A DNA stretch of 64,000 nucleotides from Paenibacillus_F sp047238265 (GCF_047238265.1 NZ_JBDFMM010000001.1:4526001-4590000); one strand, 5' to 3'; shown: positions 32,065 to 41,148, numbered from the stretch's first letter. Program-made: numbers and translations. Notes: generated by a model not told the origin, from the sequence alone.

Positions 32065-32907
32065 ATGACCGAACGTCATGTATGGAAAGTCAACGGATTT
32101 GCCGGCCTGCTTGCTATGGTCGTATTTATCGGGGCGGGCATTTACTGCTTGAGCGCGGAGCTGATCGTTCCCGCCGTACTGCTGTTTGTGCTGGCAGGCG
32201 TAGTACTCAGCTCATTTACCGTCGTGCAGCCTAACCAGGGGATGGTCGTCAATTTCTTCGGGCGCTACAGCGGCACCGTCCGCGACAGCGGCTTCTGGAT
32301 GACGATTCCTTTCAGCGAGCGCAAGAAAATATCGCTGCGTGTCCGCAACTTCAACAGCGCCAGGCTGAAGGTCAACGATGTGGACGGCAATCCCATTGAA
32401 ATTGCGGCCGTCGTCGTTTTCCGTGTAGTCGATACGGCTAAAGCCAAGTTTGAAGTCGATAATTACCAGGCCTTCGTGGAAATTCAGAGCGAGACCGCCC
32501 TTCGTCATGTCGCTTCCAAATACCCGTACGATTCTTATGCCGGAGAAGCCTACTCTCTGCGCGCCAACAGCGAAGAAGTTGCCAAGGAACTCACCTTCGA
32601 GCTGCAAAGCCGCCTCAGCGTGGCCGGCGTCGAAGTATTGGAGTCCAGGCTGACTCACCTGGCCTACTCCACCGAGATCGCAAGCGCCATGCTCCAGCGC
32701 CAGCAGGCTTCCGCCATCATATCCGCGCGTGAGAAAATCGTGGAAGGCGCGGTCAGCATGGTACAGATGGCCATCGCCCGCCTGCAGGCGGAAGGCGTCG
32801 TCGAGCTGGATGAAGAACGCAAAGCCGCGATGATCAACAACCTGCTCGTAGCGGTTGTCTCCGACAGGTCCGCCCAGCCTGTCATCAACTCCAGTTCCAT
32901 CTACTAA
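32065..32907 (+). CDS. SPFH/Band 7 domain membrane protein
   Basis: This 280-residue protein has two hydrophobic segments (about residues 12-50) followed by an SPFH domain. Its start, VQPNQGMVVNFFGRYSGTV then DSGFWMTIPF, is typical of the stomatin/prohibitin-like group, and a helical tail follows (LQRQQASAIISAREKIVEGA). Such proteins scaffold membrane microdomains. The ATG at 32065 has AGAGGAGA 8 nt upstream; two earlier in-frame ATGs sit in the ribosome-site region. It is followed after 8 nt by a ribbon-helix-helix gene. Confidence 0.88.
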   Translation: MTERHVWKVNGFAGLLAMVVFIGAGIYCLSAELIVPAVLLFVLAGVVLSSFTVVQPNQGMVVNFFGRYSGTVRDSGFWMTIPFSERKKISLRVRNFNSARLKVNDVDGNPIEIAAVVVFRVVDTAKAKFEVDNYQAFVEIQSETALRHVASKYPYDSYAGEAYSLRANSEEVAKELTFELQSRLSVAGVEVLESRLTHLAYSTEIASAMLQRQQASAIISAREKIVEGAVSMVQMAIARLQAEGVVELDEERKAAMINNLLVAVVSDRSAQPVINSSSIY

Positions 32908-32915
32908 ACGGACGG

Positions 32916-33110
32916 ATGGCTGTTAAGAAGAACTTCCCGCTGCGGCTCGATCCGAAGCTCCATCAAGCTTTGGAGCGCTGGGCAGCCGACGAATTCCGCA
33001 GCGTCAACGGGCACATCGAATTCCTGCTCCGGGAGGCGCTGGTACGTGCAGGCAGAATGCCGGGGCACGCCCCTCCTCCTCCGGACAGCGAAACCGGAGA
33101 TACGAACTGA
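32916..33110 (+). CDS. Arc-like ribbon-helix-helix protein
   Basis: This 64-residue protein begins KKNFPLRLDPKLHQALERWA, the beta-strand and first helix of an Arc/MetJ-type DNA-binding fold, then FRSVNGHIEFLLREALVRAG for the second helix, and a Pro-rich tail. No strong ribosome site is present, so it is probably translated by coupling to the SPFH gene. It is the natural candidate to bind the GATAT palindromes at the shared promoter. No toxin gene is adjacent. Confidence 0.8.
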   Translation: MAVKKNFPLRLDPKLHQALERWAADEFRSVNGHIEFLLREALVRAGRMPGHAPPPPDSETGDTN

Positions 33111-33141
33111 AGAACGGGACGCGCATGCCCCTTCTCGCACT

Positions 33142-33177
33142 GAAGAGCCAATACCTTCGAAAGGGTATCGGCTCTTC
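33142..33177 (+). terminator. Terminator of the SPFH operon
   Basis: GAAGAGCC and GGCTCTTC arms with inner ATACC/GGGTAT pairing form a long stem, followed by ATTTAAG rather than a full T run. Confidence 0.7.
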
Positions 33178-33213
33178 ATTTAAGACCTTTATTTAAGCAC
33201 GCGCTGCTTCCTC

Positions 33214-33696
33214 TCAAACGCCTGTGCTTAAATTTTTCTTCATTTTAAAATTAATCAGCTTAATCCCTCTGCGTTCCACACACTGCTCCCGGACTAATCC
33301 GTATCCCCGATGTTCAAAAAAACGTTTGGCCGTAAGACTTGCATCCGTTTCCAGTTCGGCAAGCCCCCGTTTTTTTGCCTCATGTTCAAGAACGTCCATT
33401 AAGGCGGACGCTATCCCCTGTCCCTGAAAATCTTTATCCACATACAGTCTGTCCACATACCCGTTTACAGTCATATCCGCAAAGCCCCTGATTGTGCCAT
33501 CGATTACAGCTACATAGGCGGTATTGCGGCTCATCGACTCCTTCCAGGATTCCAATCTGAGCTCCTTTTCCTTTTGGGATGCCCATGCATGAAGCTGCTC
33601 AGGGGTGTAATCTTTCTTATTTACGGAATGAACGGTTTCGTAAAACAACGAGACGATACGGTGAATATCCGATGCCTGAAACTTTCTGATTTCCAT
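33214..33696 (-). CDS. GNAT-family N-acetyltransferase
   Basis: This 160-residue single GNAT domain has acetyl-CoA motif A as VDRLYVDKDFQGQGIASALM. The flanking strands include AYVAVIDGTIRGFADMTVNG, and LETDASLTAKRFFEHRGYG lies at the end. It resembles the YafP-type group; the acceptor is unknown. The ATG at 33696 has GAGGGAGA 5 nt upstream. Expressed alone. Confidence 0.85.
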   Translation of the reverse strand: MEIRKFQASDIHRIVSLFYETVHSVNKKDYTPEQLHAWASQKEKELRLESWKESMSRNTAYVAVIDGTIRGFADMTVNGYVDRLYVDKDFQGQGIASALMDVLEHEAKKRGLAELETDASLTAKRFFEHRGYGLVREQCVERRGIKLINFKMKKNLSTGV

Positions 33697-33764
33697 GTTA
33701 GTCTCCCTCTTCGTCATATCTTTGCAGGATAAGCCGTGTATATCCGGTTTAATCCACCGGAGGC

Positions 33765-33795
33765 AAAAAGGAGCGGACTGTACACAGCCCGCTCC
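33765..33795 (-). terminator. Terminator of the lipoprotein gene
   Basis: GGAGCGGACTG and CAGCCCGCTCC pair with one mismatch. TTTTT follows on the minus strand. Confidence 0.8.
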
Positions 33796-33834
33796 TCTCC
33801 TGCTATTCGGCTTCTTCCTCAAATTTCGTCCGTG

Positions 33835-35409
33835 TTATGGACGTGTAATGATGACAGCATCCTGCTCGCTGTCCCATTTCGCTTCTCCACCCAGCGTTTC
33901 GGCAAGGAATCTCAAAGGGACGTTCGTGTAATCCCCGTTAAGCTCGACTGCCTGCTCAAGGGCAACCGGCTTACCGTCGACCAGCGCTTCGGCACTGCCC
34001 AGCGTAAACACGATCGTATGGCCGCCGAGATCGTCCGTTACCGTAATTTGTTTCGTTTCGCCGTCCCATTTCACTTTCGCGTCCAGCATATTCGCTACAT
34101 ACGTCACCGGCGCCATGGAAACGTCACCTTTGCGGTAGCCTCCAAATCCGAATGAACTCATGTCTTCGTCGTCCAGCGGCAGCGTAAAGGAACGCTTCGT
34201 AATCTGGAGATCCTCTTTAAGCAGCTTGTAAATCGAGGAGTTCTTATCCACCGATTTCAGGAAGCTTCCGAGAGAAGGAACCGAGTCCGGATCAGCCGCA
34301 TCGTACGTGAAACGGTCTCCGTCCGCTTTTACGGGATTGATCGTAACCGGCTGGTTGATATTCCATCTTTCTCCGGTCACGCTCAGCTTGATCCCTTTCA
34401 AGCCGGTTTCCGCTTCAGGCAGCGGAATGGTAAGGCCCGCGCTGCTTTTGCGGATATGCTGGGAGCTGTCCACATACAAATCGACGTTTACGGACGAGCG
34501 GTCGCTCAAGATGTCGCGCAGCGGCTCGCCTGCCGGTCCGTTCAGCATCTCTTCGGTCGTTTTGTCATAGCTCTCCAGAACATCCTTCAAGCCGGTTTGT
34601 ACGGCGGCATACATCGTTTCAACCGCAAGCGTTTTGTTAGACAGATAAGTATCGAGCAGCTTGTTTTCCTCGCCTGACTGTTCGGCGGCTTCCTTGGCGA
34701 TCGGTCCGAATACGTCGAATACGGTGCCGAGGAATTCCTTCAGGCCTTTCTCATCCGCGGCAATGTTCTGCAGGAAGGTTTTGACCAGACCGAGCGCTTC
34801 GCTGCCTTTAATTTCGGCATGAAGCTTCTGCAGGGAAACCGTCTCGTTATATACGCTCTCCGAAACGGACGTCACTCCGATCGTCTTCGGGTTCGGTGCG
34901 TGGCCGATGAAGAACGACGCAAGCGACGGAAGTTTGTCTTCAAGCACCTTCTGAAGCTCCTGAATGCTCTTCTGTCCCGGTACGAGCAGGCCTCCGTTAA
35001 GCGGACTTGTCTGCGCGTTGCGGATGTAAATCGGCTTGCTTACGCCTTCGATACGGATGATGATATCTTCATTCTGAAGGGACAGTTCGAAAGGAATGCT
35101 TCCTTTGCCGTATGTAAATTCACCTTTCATCGATGCGTTCCGGGGATCCTGGATTTTCTCCTCCGTAAACTTGACCGTCACTTCTTTAAAAAGGCCTATC
35201 AGCTTCTGCGCCTCAGGCGGCAGCCCCGCAAGATCTCCCGTCAGAAGTTCGAACTTGAGCGTCTCCTGCGATTCCGCCGATTTGACGGCATACTGGTTGA
35301 CGAGTGCCTTGTTCACGTCAAGACCTCCTACGGATTCGCAACCCGTAAGAACGATCATGAGTGCGCCTGTACCCCCGCACACAACCTTTTTCCAGTTATT
35401 CACTTTCAT
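33835..35409 (-). CDS. Lipoprotein with copper-amine-oxidase-N-like C-terminal domain
   Basis: This 524-residue secreted lipoprotein has a signal peptide ending in lipobox LTGC (about residues 20-23). The last 110 residues have the repeated substrate-binding motif of the copper amine oxidase N-terminal domain: APVTYVANMLDAKVKWDGET and VPLRFLAETLGGEAKWDSEQ. This domain is abundant in Paenibacillus surface proteins and is thought to bind the cell wall. The middle is unrecognised. The ATG at 35409 has AAAGGAG 8 nt upstream. No oxidase catalytic domain is present. Confidence 0.87.
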   Translation of the reverse strand: MKVNNWKKVVCGGTGALMIVLTGCESVGGLDVNKALVNQYAVKSAESQETLKFELLTGDLAGLPPEAQKLIGLFKEVTVKFTEEKIQDPRNASMKGEFTYGKGSIPFELSLQNEDIIIRIEGVSKPIYIRNAQTSPLNGGLLVPGQKSIQELQKVLEDKLPSLASFFIGHAPNPKTIGVTSVSESVYNETVSLQKLHAEIKGSEALGLVKTFLQNIAADEKGLKEFLGTVFDVFGPIAKEAAEQSGEENKLLDTYLSNKTLAVETMYAAVQTGLKDVLESYDKTTEEMLNGPAGEPLRDILSDRSSVNVDLYVDSSQHIRKSSAGLTIPLPEAETGLKGIKLSVTGERWNINQPVTINPVKADGDRFTYDAADPDSVPSLGSFLKSVDKNSSIYKLLKEDLQITKRSFTLPLDDEDMSSFGFGGYRKGDVSMAPVTYVANMLDAKVKWDGETKQITVTDDLGGHTIVFTLGSAEALVDGKPVALEQAVELNGDYTNVPLRFLAETLGGEAKWDSEQDAVIITRP

Positions 35410-35630
35410 TTTCCCGGCTCCTTTCCAGCTCCCAAGTATTGCTAACTCTTTTATATACGCGCAACTAAGCAAAAAGACTCACATTCCCGGTAAATTTTCC
35501 TCGAAAGCAGGACCGCTGCCCATTTGTTTGCATATCGTGCAGGAAGATGAAAAATCGGAAAAACCGGGCATCCTATTCATGGACGTTACGGCTGCTTCAT
35601 CAAGTAATCCGGGGAAAAGAGGCTGCAACA

Positions 35631-36942
35631 ATGAACGGCAACGGGGTTAAAGACAACAACCCGCTCAAAGCGGTCGGGCACTGGCTGGCAGGAATGCCGC
35701 ACACGATTACCCAGCTTGCATCGGGCAAATGGGCTTCTTTGCAGTCCGCTCTTCACTTGGGCCAAAGTGCCCAGAAGCTTGTACCCGGCAGGGACAGCGT
35801 CAAAAGATTGCGCAGGGCATGGAAAGGGCTGGCGGCACTGTCCGCTCCCCCGCAGCCGGCTCCGGAGCTTTCCCTGTCCGATCGGGAGCGGCGGCTCGTA
35901 GAACGCATCCGCCTCGAAACGCAGCGGAGGAACCGGAACAACGTGACCCGCACCCGGGCTTACTGGAACCTGTATGAGCAGCATCCCGAGCTCCACTGGG
36001 CTCTTCTCGCCCATATGGTCTCGCGGAACGGCGGCTGGAACATGACGGATCTGGAAGGTGAGTTTCTTCCCTCCCTCCTCAAACGACCCGCACGAGAGGC
36101 TCTTTTCGCTTTTCTGGAGAGAGCGAATGTGCTCATATTCGGGGACGCTTACCCGCAAGCTGCTGCTTTACGAGGAGTCCAAACGGTCCGGTGAGCCTCT
36201 CTTTCATCTGCTCCCCGCCTTCGGTGTGTCTGTTTTTATGAAGCCGGTCTGGGAGGAATTCTGGAAAGTTCACGATCCGGTGCTGCTGACGGTCTCTTTA
36301 ATCGTGAATGAACAGCATTTTATAGAAAATCGGGTAGTGAAACAGCAATATTTCATTACAAACGTGCTGGAAACGACGGAGTTCCAGGCTCAGGCTCTCC
36401 TTCAGCTCAATCAGGTTTTCTTTCCTTTCGCCCTGCACAAAGATCCTCTTCACAAGTCCGCTGACCGTCTGAAGCTGGCGGGTGAGATCCTGGAAGACTT
36501 CACGGATATCAGGGAACGGATCGAGTTCGGAAAAACGCTGTACGCCGTCTTGTTCGGCATCCCGGCGGTCCACCAGGGCGTCGTGCTTTTCGCTTCCGCG
36601 CAGCCGCATACCGGCTCACGGGCGGACTATTGGCCGCATCTGTTCGCCCGTATCCGTAAGGACGTCCCGGGTGTAAGCCCTGCGGGACCGAAGCTCGAAG
36701 GCTGCGAGCTGAAGGCCGGAGCGGCGGGCATCTACAGTCCGGAGCTCGAACGCACGTGGAAGGACGTCCCGCCGGCAGCTCCGGAACCGGGGGACTGGTT
36801 TCCCTCCAATGCCGGGAGCGTGACGGGCTACTTCGGGGACATCGGTGTCCCCGCCCTGTTTGAGATGAGCGCCGAATGCTGCTTCGGCCTCCACAAAATT
36901 CAGCTGGCCGCTCTGGCGTCCGTTCAACTGAAAGGAGATTAA
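35631..36942 (+). CDS. DUF2515 (YppC-like) protein, interrupted by a +1 frameshift
   Basis: Two overlapping frames make one protein of about 436 residues. The first runs to FLERANVLIFGDAYPQ. The second continues LLLYEESKRSGEPLFHLLPA and ends SVQLKGD. The conserved NVTRTRAYWNLYEQHPELHW and MVSRNGGWNMTDLEGEF belong to DUF2515, as in Bacillus YppC. Removing one A at 36157-36158 joins the frames; the span is 437 codons plus one base. The function of the family is unknown. A strong terminator begins at the stop codon. Confidence 0.82.
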
Positions 36943-36995
36943 AAAAACGCCCGGCGTCCACTCTGCTGAAGCAGAGGCACATCGGGCGTTTTTTT
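36942..36995 (+). terminator. DUF2515 terminator
   Basis: ACGCCCG and CGGGCGT arms with an inner CTGC/GCAG hairpin end in a run of seven T. Confidence 0.85.
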
Positions 36996-37049
36996 GGGGG
37001 TCCGGCGGCTGGGAGGCCTCGCCGGGCAGAGCCTTGAGGGCGCGTGCCG

Positions 37050-37238
37050 CAGCGCAGCGGGCGCAAGGCACGCCAGTGGGGCTATGCACGCCAGCGGGCG
37101 CGAGACACGCCAGCGGGCGCGAGGTACGCCAGTGGGCGCGAAGCACGCCAGTGGGCGCGTGGCACGCCAGTAGGCGCGAGGCACGCAAGTGGGCGCGAGG
37201 CACGCCAGCGGGCGCGAGGCACGCAAGTGGGCGCGAGG
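37050..37238. repeat. Tandem array of ten 19-bp units
   Basis: The units start at 37050, 37069, 37087, 37106, 37125, 37144, 37163, 37182, 37201 and 37220, with consensus CACGCCAGYGGGCGCGAGG. One unit is 18 bp, and a degenerate copy follows. The period is not a multiple of 3, so it is not a coding repeat. It fills most of the 36996-37293 gap between two converging genes. There are no spacers, so it is not CRISPR. Confidence 0.92.
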
Positions 37239-37293
37239 CACGCACGGGCGTAAGCCGCACGCGGCGCTGGCGTACCGCCGCCCCGCGGAAGCT

Positions 37294-38955
37294 TTACCCC
37301 CTGCGGCCGAGCAATCGGCCCGCCTTGGCGTAAAGCTTCTGCATCGGTGCCGGGAAGGTCTTGATGTCATCCTTCGTAACCACTTTCGTGACAAAAAGAA
37401 GGATGACATAGAGCACGCAGGCCAAGGCGCCGATTACGACGGCGTTGACGGTTGCGTTCACGACTCTCCACGGGAACAGGTGGAGATGGTCGAAGAGCAG
37501 CCGCTCCGCGAACACGCCGATCACCACGACGACAACCGTCGTGACGGCAAGGCCGGTCCAGCGGCGCGGAGCCATGATGCGGAAAGAAACCACGTTGCGC
37601 ATCACGGCCAGGTTAAAGGCGGACATGACGATGAAACAGAGCATCGTCGATGCCAGAATGCCGTAAATGCCGAGCCACGGCGACAAAATCAGGTTGCCGA
37701 GCAGCTTCACGGCTATGCCGAAGACGACGCTGGACACGAGCGCGCGCATTTTGCCCATGCCCATCAGAACGGCGCCCGACGTCTGCATGATGATCTGGAA
37801 CATCGCGCCCGCGGTCATCATGGCAATCATCGGAGGGCCGTACTCGTAGCCGGTCGGCGTGCCGCCGTAATCGAACATGCCCGAAAGCGGGCGTGCCGCC
37901 GTACAGATCGCCAGAACCATAGGCAGGCCGGACAGGATAGCGAGCTGCATGACGCGGGAGGACTGGTTGCGGACCAGCTCCAGATCCCGGCGCGAGTAGG
38001 CTCCCGAGATAATCGGGACGACCGACTGGCTGAGCGCGATCGCCAGCACGATCGGCAGTCCCGCGAGCGATTGGGCCTGCCCGCCGAGGATACCGACGAT
38101 ATCCTTGGCTTTGGCTTCCCCGATCTGATCCCGCAGAAGCGGGATGATGGTGGAAGAATCAATGTTGTAAATCAGTGTAACCGTAATGGAAAAAATAACG
38201 ATCGGAATGGACAATCTGAGCAATTGGCCGTAAATTTGCCCGTAACGCAGGTTTCCTCCCGATTGGCGGTTTTGAGCGGTTTCCGTATACACGGGTTCGG
38301 AGACCGGCAGCGTCCCCCTGTCTTCTTTTCGGAGCTTAAGCGCGTAATACAGCATAACGGCTAAAGCCGCGATACCGCCGGTTACGCCCCCGAAGGAAGC
38401 GCCCGCCACGGCCCAGTCCAAAGAGACGCCGAGCAGCACATAAGCGAGACCCACCGCCGTAATCAACCGGACGATCTGCTCGATTACCTGCGAGATGCCG
38501 TTGGGCATCATCCGCTGGCGGCCTTGGAAATAGCCCCGCATAATAGCGATCAGCGGGAAAAACAGCAGGGCCGGGGCAATGGCCAGCGTAGCCAGCGTGG
38601 CATGAGGATCTCCGGACGACTGCGCATAATGCGGAGCCAGAAGAAACAAGACCAGGCACATGACAACGCCGGCTCCCGCCGCGAATATCAAAGCGGCTTT
38701 GTAGATCCGGTTCGCTTCGTCCATCCGCCCGAGCGCGGTCCGCTCGGAGATCATTTTGCTCAGAGCACTCGGAATGCCCGCGGTTGCGATAACCAGCAGA
38801 TTGCTGTAGAGGTTAAAAGCGATCGCATAACTCGCCATTCCCTCGTTACCCAGCATATAAACGAGCGGAAAACGCTGAAATACACCGAGAAAGCGGGCAA
38901 TCAAAGCCGCGACCGTCAATATCAGAGTGCCTTTGACTAGCGAATCCTTAGACAA
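37294..38955 (-). CDS. MOP-superfamily flippase (YtgP/SpoVB, MurJ-like)
   Basis: This 553-residue membrane protein has about 14 hydrophobic helices and the polysaccharide-export/MATE-like signature at the N-terminus: LVKGTLILTVAALIARFLGV then RFPLVYMLGNEGM and GIPSALSKMISE. The basic hydrophilic loop near residues 210-235 is usual. Homologues include Bacillus YtgP (the lipid II flippase MurJ) and SpoVB. Start is TTG at 38955 after GGGGAGAAGG. Which flippase it is cannot be settled from sequence alone. Confidence 0.9.
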   Translation of the reverse strand: MSKDSLVKGTLILTVAALIARFLGVFQRFPLVYMLGNEGMASYAIAFNLYSNLLVIATAGIPSALSKMISERTALGRMDEANRIYKAALIFAAGAGVVMCLVLFLLAPHYAQSSGDPHATLATLAIAPALLFFPLIAIMRGYFQGRQRMMPNGISQVIEQIVRLITAVGLAYVLLGVSLDWAVAGASFGGVTGGIAALAVMLYYALKLRKEDRGTLPVSEPVYTETAQNRQSGGNLRYGQIYGQLLRLSIPIVIFSITVTLIYNIDSSTIIPLLRDQIGEAKAKDIVGILGGQAQSLAGLPIVLAIALSQSVVPIISGAYSRRDLELVRNQSSRVMQLAILSGLPMVLAICTAARPLSGMFDYGGTPTGYEYGPPMIAMMTAGAMFQIIMQTSGAVLMGMGKMRALVSSVVFGIAVKLLGNLILSPWLGIYGILASTMLCFIVMSAFNLAVMRNVVSFRIMAPRRWTGLAVTTVVVVVIGVFAERLLFDHLHLFPWRVVNATVNAVVIGALACVLYVILLFVTKVVTKDDIKTFPAPMQKLYAKAGRLLGRRG

Positions 38956-38985
38956 TGTCGTTCCTTCTCCCCTTACATAATAAGA

Positions 38986-39009
38986 CCGGAAAAGGAGATC
39001 CTTTTCCGG
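38986..39009 (-). terminator. Hairpin after the ThuA gene
   Basis: CCGGAAAAGGA and TCCTTTTCCGG form an 11-bp perfect stem, but only TCTTATTA follows, so it may be a weak terminator or attenuator before the flippase gene. Confidence 0.5.
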
Positions 39010-39030
39010 ACGTGATCGGCTGACGCCGGT

Positions 39031-39753
39031 TTACTTCGTCTGAAGCTTCTCCAAAGGCTGCGCGTTCCCGTAAACGGGCTTCGCCGTATTTACCGGAGCC
39101 GCCCATTTCACGCCGTTCGTAATAACTTTCAGAACGTTCTCGTTGTAATAAGTCGGATACGTTTCATGACCCGGACGGAAATAAAAAATCCGGCCCTGTC
39201 CGCGGTGATAGGTACAGCCGCTGCGGAATACCTCGCCGCCTTCGAACCAGCTGACGAAGACCAGCTCGTCCGGCGCGGGAATATCAAAATGCTCCCCGTA
39301 CATTTCTTCCTGCTCCAGCTCGAAATATTGTCCGATGCCTTCGGCGATCGGATGGGAAGGATCCACGACCCACAGGCGTTCCTTCTCTCCGGCTTCGCGC
39401 CATTTCAAATCGCAGGATGTGCCCATCAGCTTTTTGAAAATTTTCGAGAAATGACCGGAGTGCAGCACGACAAGACCCATACCGTCCAGTACGCGCTGGT
39501 GTACACGTTCGACGATTTCGTCGGCGACTTCACCGTGGGCCTTGTGTCCCCACCAGATCAGAACGTCGGTATCATCCAGAACTTCCCGCGTAAGCCCGTG
39601 CTCCGGCTGTTCCTGCGTTGCGGTGCGGATTTGGAAAGAGTCTCCCGCAATCCCGGCCGCAATGGCTCCGTGAATGCCTTCCGGGTATACTTCGGCTACT
39701 TTGGCATTCGTTTTCTCATGCACGTTCTCATTCCACACGGTTACTTTAATCAT
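39031..39753 (-). CDS. ThuA-like domain protein
   Basis: This 240-residue protein has a single ThuA (class I glutamine amidotransferase-like) domain: VLDDTDVLIWWGHKAHGEV then GLVVLHSGHFSKIFKKLMG, and GQGRIFYFRPGHETYPTYY near the end. The family was named for trehalose utilisation, but its biochemistry is unsettled. Paenibacillus genomes often carry many copies near sugar genes; none is adjacent here. The ATG has AGGAAAGGAAG upstream. Confidence 0.88.
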   Translation of the reverse strand: MIKVTVWNENVHEKTNAKVAEVYPEGIHGAIAAGIAGDSFQIRTATQEQPEHGLTREVLDDTDVLIWWGHKAHGEVADEIVERVHQRVLDGMGLVVLHSGHFSKIFKKLMGTSCDLKWREAGEKERLWVVDPSHPIAEGIGQYFELEQEEMYGEHFDIPAPDELVFVSWFEGGEVFRSGCTYHRGQGRIFYFRPGHETYPTYYNENVLKVITNGVKWAAPVNTAKPVYGNAQPLEKLQTK

Positions 39754-39840
39754 GTCGGACTTCCTTTCCTATGGGGAAAATAAGGCGTATTCCGCGTGCT
39801 TCCGCAGTCCGCCTTTTTCTGACGGGTATCCCTGAACGGG

Positions 39841-40317
39841 TTAAATCCAGATGAAGAAAAGAATGATCATCAGCAGTTGAAGAACAACTTTGACGACAAC
39901 GCTGGAGAAGAAACCGAGAACCGATCCTACCCCGACCTGGGCGGAATGCTTAAGGTTGGAACCGTGGATCAGTTCACCCAGCACAGCGCCGATAAAAGGC
40001 CCCAGGATAAGCCCGAATGCCGGAATGACGAACGGGCCGACGAGGAGACCGATCGTGCTTCCCCATACGGACGCCTTGGAACCGCCGAATTTTTTGACGC
40101 CGAACGCACTGACGAGATAGTCGGCGATGGTGATGGCGATAACGACCGCCGATTGGATCAGCCAGAACCAGAAGCCGAAAGGCTCGAAGCTGAAGAAAAA
40201 ACCATAGACGAAAAAGGCTCCGAAAATAGCGAGCGCGCCCGGAAGAATGGGAAAAACCGCACCCAGCATTCCGACGGCAAACAGCAAAATAATGAGGATC
40301 CATCCCAAAATAGCCAT
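39841..40317 (-). CDS. DUF456 membrane protein
   Basis: This 158-residue protein has four or five hydrophobic segments and Gly/Pro-rich turns (LGAVFPILPGALAIFGAF, VGPFVIPAFGLILGPFIGAV), the DUF456 pattern. There is a GSKASVWGSTIG loop in the middle. The ATG follows AAAGGATG. It lies 41 nt downstream of the HAD gene on the same strand and may share its transcript. Function unknown. Confidence 0.87.
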   Translation of the reverse strand: MAILGWILIILLFAVGMLGAVFPILPGALAIFGAFFVYGFFFSFEPFGFWFWLIQSAVVIAITIADYLVSAFGVKKFGGSKASVWGSTIGLLVGPFVIPAFGLILGPFIGAVLGELIHGSNLKHSAQVGVGSVLGFFSSVVVKVVLQLLMIILFFIWI

Positions 40318-40358
40318 GTCTGCTCATCCTTTCTTCCCGAAAAACGTCACCGGTGGTC

Positions 40359-41111
40359 TTAGTGGGCGGATAACGGGTCCAGCACGTATTCCTGAATGAT
40401 TTTGGCGACTCCGTCCTCGTCGTTGGAAACCGTAACAAGGTCGGCAATCCGCTTCACGCCTTCCTGGGCGTTGCCCATCGCAACGCCGAGACCCGCCGCG
40501 CGGATCATCGCGATATCGTTCTCACTGTCGCCCATGGCGATGACCTGCGACATTTCGATGCCGAGAAGCTTGCACACTTCTTCAATGCCGCTTGCTTTAC
40601 TGATTCCTTTCGGGTTCAACTCGAGATTGTCCGGGTGGGAGTTGGTGATTTCAAGCTCTCCCCAGCGGGCCAGCTCTCCGCGGATAATCTCCAGGCTTTC
40701 TTTATTTTCCGTATAAAAGCCGAATTTGAGCCACTGGGGCTTGGTAATGTCCTCCGCCCAGTTATCCCGGTTGTACATGCCCTCGACCGAATAAGCCCAA
40801 TACCACGTATCGTGCTCGATCGCCAGGTCGTACATCCGCCGGACAAGGTCCAAATCAAGCAGCGTACGTTTCAGAAGATCGTGCGGAGCTTTCCAGACTT
40901 CGCTTCCGTTGACGGAAACAATCGGCGTTTCCAGCTTAAGCTCTTCCGCATAGGGGAGAGCGCTTTGCACGCCGCGCCCGGTCGAGAAAATAACGGTGAC
41001 TCCCGCTTCCAGAGCCGCGTAAATCGCTTCCCGGTTCGCAGGGGAGACCTGCTTTTCTTCGTTAAGCAGCGTACCGTCCATATCCAGCGCTACCAGCTTA
41101 TATTGACTCAA
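40359..41111 (-). CDS. Cof-type HAD-superfamily hydrolase
   Basis: This 250-residue cytosolic phosphatase has HAD motif I ALDMDGTLLNE at residues 7-17 (nucleophile D9). Motif II is FSTGRG, and motifs III-IV are KASGIEEVCKLLGI and AMGDSENDIAMIRAAGLGVA. The C2B cap between motifs II and III places it in the Cof/YwpJ group, whose members dephosphorylate sugar phosphates or flavin precursors. Start is TTG at 41111, 7 nt after AGGAGG; the frame is open 39 codons upstream without a ribosome site. A 21-bp palindrome lies just before the ribosome site. Confidence 0.88.
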   Translation of the reverse strand: MSQYKLVALDMDGTLLNEEKQVSPANREAIYAALEAGVTVIFSTGRGVQSALPYAEELKLETPIVSVNGSEVWKAPHDLLKRTLLDLDLVRRMYDLAIEHDTWYWAYSVEGMYNRDNWAEDITKPQWLKFGFYTENKESLEIIRGELARWGELEITNSHPDNLELNPKGISKASGIEEVCKLLGIEMSQVIAMGDSENDIAMIRAAGLGVAMGNAQEGVKRIADLVTVSNDEDGVAKIIQEYVLDPLSAH

Positions 41112-41127
41112 CTTGTTTCCTCCTTCA

Positions 41128-41148
41128 AGCTTTCCTTCAAGGAAAGCT
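41128..41148 (-). promoter_or_regulatory. 21-bp perfect palindrome next to the HAD ribosome site
   Basis: AGCTTTCCTT (41128-41137) and AAGGAAAGCT (41139-41148) are perfect inverted copies around one base. It ends about 5 nt before the AGGAGG of the HAD gene, so it could be a repressor operator or, as RNA, could compete with ribosome binding. Confidence 0.6.

Noticed and set aside
32916..33110. Ribbon-helix-helix protein as an antitoxin
   Set aside because: No toxin-like gene lies next to it; the only partner is a complete SPFH protein.
37050..37238. Tandem units as a CRISPR array
   Set aside because: The units are contiguous with no spacers and no cas genes are present.
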